Shown here piece by piece: positions 1 to 5,017 of a DNA stretch of 10,870 nt (the first letter of the stretch is position 1; each line of letters begins with the position of its first letter). The DNA lies in contig CAYWHE010000142.1 in assembly GCA_964458125.1 (NCBI GenBank), positions 1 to 10,870 on the forward strand. Direction: 5' to 3'. Made by a program: the position numbers and the translations under genes. This DNA is from CAYWHE01 sp964458125. Lineage in GTDB: Bacteria; Bacteroidota; Bacteroidia; AKYH767-A; OLB10. The notes under the pieces were generated by a model. The model saw only the letters and a program-made list of their open reading frames with translations, had not been told where the DNA came from and ran no database searches.

Positions 1-30
1 TGATAATAATGAGGTTCCATGATTAAACAT

Positions 31-294
31 TTATTTAACTTTGATTTCTTCAAAAGTGATTTCCTGTTCTTTCTCACCTTCTGAGGCAGATAAAGGCTGC
101 TGCGGTGAACAGGAAGATACACCGCAGCAACCGGCATTAAAAACACCCTGGTACAACAGGATACTTCCGATGACACCTGTCAGCATACTTTTCTGCACAA
201 GCGCATCACCGATACAGAATAGGCCGAGGGAAACACGCAGCATCCGCATGGCGTTCCAGCCGGACAACCGGTTGTTTATGAAACCCGGTTTCAT
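31..294 (-). CDS. DUF2892/YgaP-like small membrane protein with Cys-rich tail
   Basis: This 87-residue protein has two predicted hydrophobic segments (about residues 18-34 and 38-53). They follow an N-terminal stretch, SGWNAMRMLRVSLG, that resembles the DUF2892 membrane module of E. coli YgaP. Just after the second segment is a Cys-rich patch, GCCGVSSCSP (about residues 55-64), and then an acidic, probably soluble tail. In YgaP the membrane module is fused to a rhodanese; here rhodaneses are separate genes of the same operon, so a membrane dock or sulfur conduit is a reasonable inference, but the function is not established. The ATG overlaps the TGA of the upstream peroxiredoxin gene (ATGA, 4 bases), which supports translational coupling and fixes the start. 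It is the last gene of the six-gene unit; I saw no convincing terminator in the 30 bases left of it. Confidence 0.72.
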   Translation of the reverse strand: MKPGFINNRLSGWNAMRMLRVSLGLFCIGDALVQKSMLTGVIGSILLYQGVFNAGCCGVSSCSPQQPLSASEGEKEQEITFEEIKVK

Positions 295-950
295 TTGGCG
301 GCCAACTCTTTTTTGGCAAGGTAGAAATCAACCATTTCAAGTCCGCTTTTCAGCCTTTCATCCAGCGCCTCCAGTGTTTTGGGAGCAGGGATGATGACTT
401 TCTCTCCCGGTTTCCAGTTCACCGGGCAGGCCACGCCATTGGCGGTTACGGTTTGAAGTGCGATCAGCGTGCGTTTGATTTCTTCCATGTTGCGGCCCAC
501 GTTCAACGGGTAATACATGATCAGCCTGATCTTCCGGTCAGGATCGATGATGAATACGGCCCTGACGGCTGCCGTTTCACTTTCACCGGGCTGCAGCATG
601 CCATAGCGTTTGGCTACCTTCATATCAATATCGGCAATCACGGGAAAACGGAAATAGACACCCGTTTTTTCCCTGACGTTGTTTACCCAGGCAATGTGGG
701 AGTGAATCGAGTCAATACTCAACCCGATCAGCCTGGTGTTGTGTTTGGCAAAGAAACTTTCCTGTTCCTGGGCAAAAGCGCTCAGCTCCGTGGTGCATAC
801 CGGTGTGAAATCGGCCGGATGGGAGAACAGGATGACCCATGATTTTTGTGCATAGTCCGAAAACTTCAGCGTTCCAAGAGTGGTCAGCGCTTCAAAATCG
901 GGAGCAAGATCACCGATTCTCGGCATGGCATACGATTCTTGATTTTCCAT
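291..950 (-). CDS. Peroxiredoxin, Prx6 (AhpC/TSA) type
   Basis: A thiol peroxidase of 219 residues, a normal length for the Prx6 group. The peroxidatic site is P45-x3-T49-x2-C52 followed by TTE, with conserved Arg130 in the VRAVFIID segment. The C-terminal part carries the Prx6-like ACPVNWKPGEK stretch (C175) and the long C-terminal domain typical of this class. The only other Cys is C175, so it is either a 1-Cys enzyme or uses C175 or a partner as resolving thiol; this cannot be settled from sequence. It would reduce H2O2, organic peroxides and possibly oxidised sulfur species in the cytoplasm. The start sits one base after the stop of the upstream rhodanese gene; an alternative ATG at residue 9 (position 926) is also possible. 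Its place inside a sulfur-handling operon suggests it clears peroxide formed when persulfides react with oxygen, which is inference. Confidence 0.93.
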   Translation of the reverse strand: MENQESYAMPRIGDLAPDFEALTTLGTLKFSDYAQKSWVILFSHPADFTPVCTTELSAFAQEQESFFAKHNTRLIGLSIDSIHSHIAWVNNVREKTGVYFRFPVIADIDMKVAKRYGMLQPGESETAAVRAVFIIDPDRKIRLIMYYPLNVGRNMEEIKRTLIALQTVTANGVACPVNWKPGEKVIIPAPKTLEALDERLKSGLEMVDFYLAKKELAAK

Positions 951-951
951 G

Positions 952-1275
952 TTAGTTGTTTTTGATTTTATTGTTTAGTGAACTCCAGCTTCCTCCGTTA
1001 TATACGTTGGTGTAGCCTTTTTCTTTCAGTATTCCCTTGGCTGAAGCGCTTCGCATACCGGAAGCACAGCAGGTGATGACAGGTTTGTTCTTATCGCTCA
1101 GTTTGTCCAGGTGCTTGCCCAGCACATCCACCGGGATATTCAGCGAACCGCGGATATGACCGCCCTGGTATTCTCCTTTGGTGCGCACATCCACAATGAC
1201 TGCGCCCTGCCTGACCAGTTCGGCAAAATCAATTTTCGGACCCAGTCCGAGCAGGTTTTTAATGGTGTTGATCAT
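952..1275 (-). CDS. Single-domain rhodanese sulfurtransferase (second tandem copy)
   Basis: A 107-residue single rhodanese domain. The CH2A-type motif VIVDVRTKGEYQGGHIRGS lies at about residues 27-44. The active loop is CCASGMRS with the catalytic Cys at residue 70 in the usual C-x-x-G-x-R-S arrangement, preceded by another Cys (69). A GGSW motif near the C-terminus matches the family. There is no signal peptide, so it should act in the cytoplasm. It would carry sulfane sulfur as a cysteine persulfide and pass it to or from thiols. It closely resembles the neighbouring copy at 1279-1563 (same DVRT, GSLNIP, CCASG and YNGGSW blocks), so the two look like tandem paralogues. It starts 3 bases after that gene ends and is followed by the peroxiredoxin after one base. 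Confidence 0.92.
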   Translation of the reverse strand: MINTIKNLLGLGPKIDFAELVRQGAVIVDVRTKGEYQGGHIRGSLNIPVDVLGKHLDKLSDKNKPVITCCASGMRSASAKGILKEKGYTNVYNGGSWSSLNNKIKNN

Positions 1276-1278
1276 GAA

Positions 1279-1563
1279 TCAAATGGTTTGAGTGGTGTAG
1301 TAATTGACGTCTGTCCAGGAACCGCCGTTGTAACATTCAATTCCTTTCCGGCTGAGCACCTGTGTGGCGATACCGCTGCGGTTTCCCGAGGCGCAACAGA
1401 GGATCAGGGGAGCAGGCAGCTTTTTTACTTCGTCCATCCGGGCCTCCAGCTCCTGTAAAGGAATATTGAGTGAGCCGGCTACATGGCCACTGCTGAATTC
1501 ACCATTTGTGCGAACGTCAACAACGGTGCCTTTTTTTTCATGGATTAATTTTTCTAAATTCAT
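1279..1563 (-). CDS. Single-domain rhodanese sulfurtransferase (first tandem copy)
   Basis: A 94-residue rhodanese domain with VVDVRTNGEF near residues 14-23, GSLNIP at 30-35, and the active loop CCASGNRS with catalytic Cys57 and an adjoining Cys56. The YNGGSW motif closes the fold. I chose the ATG at 1561-1563. It lies one base after the stop of the DUF6132 gene and gives the standard domain boundary; the reading frame is open further upstream, but that stretch overlaps the DUF6132 coding sequence in another frame and looks non-coding. It is probably a cytoplasmic sulfane-sulfur carrier. With the other single-domain copy and the C-terminal domain of the MBL fusion, the operon encodes three rhodanese domains with an active-site Cys. 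Confidence 0.92.
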   Translation of the reverse strand: MNLEKLIHEKKGTVVDVRTNGEFSSGHVAGSLNIPLQELEARMDEVKKLPAPLILCCASGNRSGIATQVLSRKGIECYNGGSWTDVNYYTTQTI

Positions 1564-1564
1564 T

Positions 1565-1768
1565 TTATTCAGGTTGATTGGTTTTTTCTTTTCTGAACAG
1601 GCTGATGAACAATCCCCCCGTAACTGCACCGTAAACAGTTGCATTTACCGGGTGTGACGTGATCAGGCAGCCGGAACTGCAGCCGTAATAATACTGGTAC
1701 AGGAATCCGGCAAGCGCACCGGTCAGCACGCCAAAGGCGATCATAAGTATTTCCTTTTTGTTTTTCAT
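1565..1768 (-). CDS. DUF6132-like small membrane protein with Cys-x3-Cys motif
   Basis: A 67-residue protein with two predicted membrane helices (about residues 7-25 and 44-60) and positively charged ends (KNKKE at the start, RKEK near the end). The linker holds the most distinctive block, YYYGCSSGCLITSHPVNATVYGA, with two Cys four positions apart (C30 and C34) and a following ITS-x-P. This matches what I recall of the DUF6132 family, which has no assigned biochemical role and often travels with rhodaneses in Bacteroidota. The paired Cys in a membrane hairpin make transport or relay of sulfur, or thiol redox chemistry, a fair guess, but only a guess. It begins 2 bases after the end of the MBL-rhodanese gene and ends one base before the next rhodanese. 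Confidence 0.8.
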   Translation of the reverse strand: MKNKKEILMIAFGVLTGALAGFLYQYYYGCSSGCLITSHPVNATVYGAVTGGLFISLFRKEKTNQPE

Positions 1769-1770
1769 GA

Positions 1771-3186
1771 TTACAATAAAGTCGTAGGTGCGTTATAATG
1801 TGTCTTCGGGAGGTGCGTGCGTGCAATACCACTGAATCCATCCGATACATCGCTGAAGTTTTCCCATCCTCTTTGTTTGAGTATGGAGGCCGCAATCATG
1901 CTCCGGTACCCGCCGGCGCAATGCAGTACAAAGGGCTTATCTTTGGGAAATTCAGACAGGTGGTCATTGATCCGGTTCAGGGGTATATTCAGGGCTCCTT
2001 CCAGGTGCTGGCTGTCGTATTCACTTTTTCTCCTGACATCGATCACCACAGGTTTCTCATGCTGCAGCAACTCTTCCAGTCCGCTGGCCGGCATCCGGTT
2101 CACCGTGTCATAAGTTTTACCGGCTTCCTTCCAGGCGCTGAATCCACCGGCCAGGTAACCAATCGTGTGATCATAACCGACTCTTGACAAGCGGGTGATG
2201 GCTTCCGTTTCCTTTCCGGTATCGGTAACCAGCAGGATTTCCTGTTTCAGGTCAACGATCAGTTCTCCGACCCACATGGCAAAACTGCCATCCAGACCAA
2301 TGTTGATGCTGTTCGGGATAAAACCCCTGGCAAATTCATCGGCATTGCGGGTATCCAGCACCAGCGCCTGTGTTTCATTGGCTGCGATTTCAAATTCCCT
2401 GGCGGATAGGCCACGCATTCCCCTTTCCAGTACCTCATCCATGCTTTCATACCCCGTGATGTTCATCAGGACATTCTTGGGAAAATAGCCCGGAGGTGCG
2501 GTAAGTCCGGTGAGGATGGCGTCAATGAATTCTTCCTTTGTCATGTCGGCACGCAGGGCATAGTTTGTTTTTTTCTGGTGACCAAGGGTGTCACTGGTTT
2601 CCTTGCTCATCATTTTTCCGCAGGCGCTGCCAGCTCCGTGATTGGGGTAGATAACCAGGTCGTCAGGCAACGGCATGATTTTATTCCGGAGTGAATCAAA
2701 GAGGAGTGAAGCCAGTTTTTCCTGTGTCAGATCGGCCACCACATGCTGGGCGAGATCGGGACGGCCTACATCACCAATGAACAGCGTGTCGCCGGTGATC
2801 AGGCCATGTTCCTTTCCGTTTTCATCCGTGACCAGGTAACAGGTACTTTCCAGGGTATGGCCAGGGGTGTGAATTGCCTTTACCGAACAGGCTCCCACCC
2901 TGAATACTTCATTGTCGTGTGCCACATGGGCTGCAAAACGAGGTGTGGCTGTCGGACCATATATAATGCCTGCCCCCGTCTTTCGTGTCAGATCCAGGTG
3001 CCCGGATACAAAATCAGCATGGAAATGGGTTTCAAAAACGTATTTGATGCGGGCATTATCCTTTTTTGCGCGTTCTATATAAGGATGTACTTCCCGCAGG
3101 GGATCAAAAATCGCGGCTTCACCATTGCTTTCCAGATAATAGGCGGCATGCGCCAGACAACCGGTATAAATCTGTTCTAATTTCAT
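1771..3186 (-). CDS. CstB-like persulfide dioxygenase/sulfurtransferase (MBL + two rhodanese domains)
   Basis: This 471-residue protein joins a metallo-beta-lactamase-fold dioxygenase domain (about 1-245) to two rhodanese domains (about 260-360 and 365-460). The MBL part has THFHADF (T53-F59), TPGHT (H110), TGDT (D133), DVGRPDL (139-145) and PNHG (H183). H54, H110 and D133 correspond to the mononuclear iron ligands of ETHE1; the next zinc-type His is replaced by Phe59, as expected for an iron enzyme. C190 lies in GSACGK. The first rhodanese domain has TDTGKE where the active-site loop should be and lacks Cys, so it is a pseudo-domain. The second has CAGGYRS with C423. The same three-part layout is known for Staphylococcus aureus CstB, which oxidises persulfides with O2 and yields thiosulfate. 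The start was set at the ATG of MKLEQIYTGC, the usual N-terminus; the frame is open 48 bases further but that part looks like leader. Confidence 0.93.
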   Translation of the reverse strand: MKLEQIYTGCLAHAAYYLESNGEAAIFDPLREVHPYIERAKKDNARIKYVFETHFHADFVSGHLDLTRKTGAGIIYGPTATPRFAAHVAHDNEVFRVGACSVKAIHTPGHTLESTCYLVTDENGKEHGLITGDTLFIGDVGRPDLAQHVVADLTQEKLASLLFDSLRNKIMPLPDDLVIYPNHGAGSACGKMMSKETSDTLGHQKKTNYALRADMTKEEFIDAILTGLTAPPGYFPKNVLMNITGYESMDEVLERGMRGLSAREFEIAANETQALVLDTRNADEFARGFIPNSINIGLDGSFAMWVGELIVDLKQEILLVTDTGKETEAITRLSRVGYDHTIGYLAGGFSAWKEAGKTYDTVNRMPASGLEELLQHEKPVVIDVRRKSEYDSQHLEGALNIPLNRINDHLSEFPKDKPFVLHCAGGYRSMIAASILKQRGWENFSDVSDGFSGIARTHLPKTHYNAPTTLL

Positions 3187-3221
3187 TAATGTTGGATTGG
3201 TTAATTTACTGTTTACTACAA

Positions 3222-3229
3222 CAAAAGTC
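3222..3229 (-). promoter_or_regulatory. Probable -7 box of the six-gene sulfur operon
   Basis: Read on the minus strand this is GACTTTTG, one mismatch from the Bacteroidota -7 consensus TAnnTTTG. It lies 22 bases downstream of the operator at 3252-3265 and about 35 bases upstream of the MBL-rhodanese ATG. I see no -33 TTTG element at the usual distance; the operator lies in its place. This suggests a promoter that needs an activator. The identical layout upstream of the gene at 3406-3612 is the main support. Confidence 0.55.
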
Positions 3230-3251
3230 TCCAATTGTTTTGCATTCCTTT

Positions 3252-3265
3252 GTGATCTCGATCAC
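3252..3265 (-). promoter_or_regulatory. Crp/Fnr-type operator of the sulfur operon
   Basis: A perfect inverted repeat, GTGATC-TC-GATCAC, which with its flanks reads TGTGA-N6-TCACC on the plus strand and so resembles the E. coli CRP site TGTGA-N6-TCACA. It lies 65-80 bases upstream of the MBL-rhodanese start. The same half-sites occur at 3669-3682. The Crp/Fnr regulator encoded at 3679-4290 is the obvious candidate to bind both. The centre is 33 bases upstream of the centre of the -7 box, about where a class II activator would sit. Confidence 0.68.
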
Positions 3266-3291
3266 CTTTCTTTTATTACAGCCTTTGTATG

Positions 3292-3309
3292 ATATGATTG
3301 TAATCATAT
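3292..3309. promoter_or_regulatory. 18-base AT-rich palindrome, possible second operator
   Basis: The arms ATATGATT and AATCATAT are perfectly complementary around a GT spacer. The core TGAT-N4-ATCA is shared with the two GTGATC palindromes and is close to the FNR consensus TTGAT-N4-ATCAA. Its centre is 42 bases, about four helical turns, from the centre of the operator at 3252-3265 on the upstream side. A terminator for the gene ending at 3406 is less likely, because the stem is AT-rich and no T-run follows on the minus strand. Confidence 0.45.
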
Positions 3310-3405
3310 TTCTGGAAGCAGGAAAAACGAATACAAATACAAATCCTGAAGGGAAGAATGGATTAATGGCCTATTTCCCTGCGATGCTGTATCAGAGACC
3401 CGAAA

Positions 3406-3612
3406 TCAAGTTTTCCCGTTGCAGGTTTGAATGCCAAACAAAAAGTAGAGCGGGCAAAACCTGAACAGGCTGGTTAACATGGAAATGGCCGCTATCACTA
3501 AAAGAATGATACCCCATGTCCCGGTAACGGCTCCGGATATAGTTAGCGCAATTAATAAGACTCCCAGCAGAAGACGGATGATCCGGTCTGTTTTTCCAAG
3601 GTTAATTTTCAT
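3406..3612 (-). CDS. DUF2892 (YgaP-type) small membrane protein
   Basis: This 68-residue protein begins MKINLGKTDRIIRLLLGVLL, a standard DUF2892 start, and has two predicted membrane helices (about residues 13-30 and 33-50). It ends with the family hallmark CPLYFLFGIQTC (two Cys, residues 53 and 64). The ATG at 3610-3612 was chosen over an open stretch upstream because it gives the family N-terminus and leaves room for the -7 box at 3639-3646. DUF2892 modules are found fused to rhodanese in YgaP, so a link to membrane-associated sulfane-sulfur handling is likely from context; no reaction is established. It lies between the regulator gene and the persulfide operon, all on the same strand, with an operator of its own. 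It differs from the second copy at 31-294 in having CPLY...TC rather than GCCG...SC. Confidence 0.85.
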   Translation of the reverse strand: MKINLGKTDRIIRLLLGVLLIALTISGAVTGTWGIILLVIAAISMLTSLFRFCPLYFLFGIQTCNGKT

Positions 3613-3638
3613 AGCTGTGTTTGTTTGAATTACGAATG

Positions 3639-3646
3639 CAAAAGTA
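3639..3646 (-). promoter_or_regulatory. Probable -7 box of the DUF2892 gene at 3406-3612
   Basis: Minus-strand TACTTTTG is an exact TAnnTTTG match, 26 bases upstream of the ATG. It lies 22 bases downstream of the palindrome at 3669-3682, the same distance as in the sulfur-operon promoter. No good -33 element is present at the normal spacing. Confidence 0.65.
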
Positions 3647-3668
3647 CAACAGCACAACCGGTCGTTAC

Positions 3669-3682
3669 GTGATCATGATCAC
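3669..3682 (-). promoter_or_regulatory. Crp/Fnr-type operator overlapping the end of the regulator gene
   Basis: A perfect palindrome, GTGATC-AT-GATCAC, extended by one more pair on each side (16 bases, 3668-3683). Its half-sites are identical to those at 3252-3265. It overlaps the stop codon (3679-3681) of the Crp/Fnr gene and lies 57-70 bases upstream of the DUF2892 start. A terminator role is unlikely, because the minus strand continues with a mixed sequence and not a T-run. Confidence 0.68.
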
Positions 3683-4290
3683 GCAAGGGCATTTTTCCGG
3701 ATGATCCTGATCTGGTTCCTGCTGGTTTCAATGAAGCCCAGGTCCTTCAGTTTTTTCAGGAGCCGGGTGGCCGACTCCCGCTGCATGTGCAATTCCCTGG
3801 CGATTTCTTCATGGCTCGACTGTATGATGAAATTATCTTTAGCCCTGGCCCTGGAAAGCAGGTATTTCCAAAGACGCTCGTCCATGTTCTGAAAAGCAAT
3901 ATCATCAATAACTTTCAGCAGTTTATCAAATCTCACCTGGTAGGTCATGCCTATGAATTCCCGCCATTCGGTGAATGCCTGCCATTCCTCCATTTTTTCC
4001 AGGGGGATGGCCCACAATTCAGTATCGTCTTCGGCTACGGTATGAATTTCACTGGGCTTAAACATGGAGCAACAGGTCAGTGACAGGGCGCAGGTCTCAC
4101 CGGGCATGACATGGTAGAGAAAGGTTTCGTCACCTTTCGGGTTTTCACGCAAAACGCGTATGCATCCATTGATAACAAGCGGTATGTATTTAATATACTG
4201 ACCGGGAGTCATCAGCGTTTCCCCGGCCTTGAATTTCATCCGCACGGCATCCTGCTCAAAGGAATGCTGTAATTCAGGAGTTTTAAACAT
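3679..4290 (-). CDS. Crp/Fnr-family transcriptional regulator, Cys-containing sensor domain
   Basis: A 203-residue protein with an N-terminal cyclic-nucleotide-binding-type beta barrel (about 10-115), a dimerisation helix (about 115-140) and a C-terminal winged helix (about 150-200). The HTH reads SSHEEIARELHMQRESATRLL; R171, E172 and R176 match R180, E181 and R185 of E. coli CRP, which contact TGTGA half-sites. The sensor barrel has Cys at 43, 67, 73 and 74 (GETCALSLTCCSM). The N-terminal Fe-S Cys cluster of FNR is absent, and I see no clear cAMP-pocket Arg/Ser signature. I chose the ATG at 4288-4290: the frame stays open 210 bases further, but that stretch reads as non-coding and contains a promoter. 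Location and operators suggest it controls the sulfur genes to its left. A thiol or persulfide signal is inference. Confidence 0.88.
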   Translation of the reverse strand: MFKTPELQHSFEQDAVRMKFKAGETLMTPGQYIKYIPLVINGCIRVLRENPKGDETFLYHVMPGETCALSLTCCSMFKPSEIHTVAEDDTELWAIPLEKMEEWQAFTEWREFIGMTYQVRFDKLLKVIDDIAFQNMDERLWKYLLSRARAKDNFIIQSSHEEIARELHMQRESATRLLKKLKDLGFIETSRNQIRIIRKNALA

Positions 4291-4325
4291 AACAGTTGAA
4301 AACAATCGGATTTTCAGGTATCGTA

Positions 4326-4358
4326 CAAAAATACGTAAAATCCTTCTCCGCGGTGAAA
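4326..4358 (-). promoter_or_regulatory. Probable promoter of the Crp/Fnr gene
   Basis: The minus strand shows TATTTTTG (4326-4333), an exact TAnnTTTG -7 box, preceded after 21 bases by TTTC (4355-4358), one mismatch from the -33 TTTG. The -7 box is 35 bases upstream of the chosen ATG, which also supports that start. No GTGATC palindrome is found at the corresponding upstream position, so there is no sign of autoregulation with the same geometry. Confidence 0.55.
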
Positions 4359-4398
4359 CACCCGCCATGACACACAGGATATATTCCAGGTTTTGGCC

Positions 4399-4412
4399 TG
4401 GAGTCCACTCCA
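4399..4412. repeat. 14-base palindrome in the divergent intergenic region
   Basis: The arms TGGAGT and ACTCCA are perfectly complementary around CC. A nearby weaker inverted repeat (CCAGG 4386-4390, CCTGG 4397-4401) overlaps its left edge. It lies about 66 bases upstream of the crp -7 box and 150 bases upstream of the Nudix start, so it could serve either gene or none. The rest of the 4291-4561 gap shows no open reading frame that looks coding. Confidence 0.3.
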
Positions 4413-4561
4413 ACCACATCGATGCCTGCATTTTCCTGTCCGTGGCTGCCGGCCCTTCCTCCCGTCTCCCTGAAACCGGCAACGGTTGACTTGCTTCCAA
4501 CCACCCGAATGATCAGGCCATGCATGTTCGTTCACAACATAATTAATCCCACCTTTGCCAC

Positions 4562-5017
4562 ATGAACGGCGTTTTCAATATACGCGTCTATGGCTTGTTA
4601 CTTCGCGATAACAACGAAGTTCTGGTTTCGGATGAAATCGTCATGGGACGATACATTTCCAAATTTCCGGGAGGGGGCATGCAGTATGGTGAAGGTACCC
4701 ATGATTGCCTGCTCCGTGAGTTCATGGAGGAATTGAACAGGGAAATCCGCATTACCGGTCATTTTTATACCACGGATTTCTTCCAGGCATCTGCTTTTCA
4801 CCCCAACAACCAGGTGATCAGCATTTACTATTGGGTGGAAACCGAATCACCGGAATCACTGCCGGTAGGTAAGGGGCCTTTCGATTTTTCAAATCCGGAC
4901 CACAACAGGCAATCGTTCCGGTGGCTTCAGGTACGGCAGTCAGTAACGGATGACATGACCTTTCCCATCGATCAGAAGGTGCTGGGTATGCTGAAGAATT
5001 ACCTGGCCGGTTTGTAA
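4562..5017 (+). CDS. Nudix hydrolase
   Basis: A 151-residue Nudix-fold protein and the only plus-strand gene here. The Nudix box is G38-x5-E44-x7-R52-E53-F54-x-E56-E57, with Asn59 where the consensus has Gly; the metal-binding glutamates are all present. It is preceded by the usual KFPGGG turn. Such enzymes hydrolyse nucleoside diphosphates linked to another moiety; the substrate cannot be predicted from this sequence. The ATG is the first in frame and directly precedes a typical first beta strand (FNIRVYGLLL). The gene runs divergently from crp and converges on rlpA, whose 3' end overlaps its own by 19 bases. I could not identify a convincing promoter in front of it. Confidence 0.92.
   Translation: MNGVFNIRVYGLLLRDNNEVLVSDEIVMGRYISKFPGGGMQYGEGTHDCLLREFMEELNREIRITGHFYTTDFFQASAFHPNNQVISIYYWVETESPESLPVGKGPFDFSNPDHNRQSFRWLQVRQSVTDDMTFPIDQKVLGMLKNYLAGL

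Noticed and set aside
1564..1644. Upstream in-frame start for the first tandem rhodanese
   Set aside because: It would overlap the DUF6132 coding sequence by 80 bases, and the added residues do not belong to the rhodanese fold.
3187..3234. Upstream in-frame start for the MBL-rhodanese fusion
   Set aside because: The family N-terminus starts at MKLEQIYTGC, and the extension would include the predicted -7 box.
3066..3464. Plus-strand open frame of 132 codons across the operon promoter region
   Set aside because: It crosses the start of the MBL-rhodanese gene and the operators, and its translation shows no domain.
3613..3657. Upstream start giving an MCCC N-terminus to the DUF2892 protein
   Set aside because: The domain starts at MKINLGKTDR, and the extension overlaps the predicted promoter box; the three Cys are probably not translated.
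3668..3683. Palindrome at the end of crp considered as a transcription terminator
   Set aside because: No T-run follows on the minus strand, the arms match another palindrome upstream of an operon, and a -7 box lies at a fixed distance downstream.
4291..4500. Possible 70-residue N-terminal extension of the Crp/Fnr regulator
   Set aside because: The added residues resemble no known extension, the sensor domain begins right after the ATG at 4288-4290, and a good -7 box lies within the stretch.
4550..4557. CACCTTTG just before the Nudix start considered as a -7 box
   Set aside because: It lacks the TA of the consensus and ends only four bases before the ATG, too close unless the message is leaderless.
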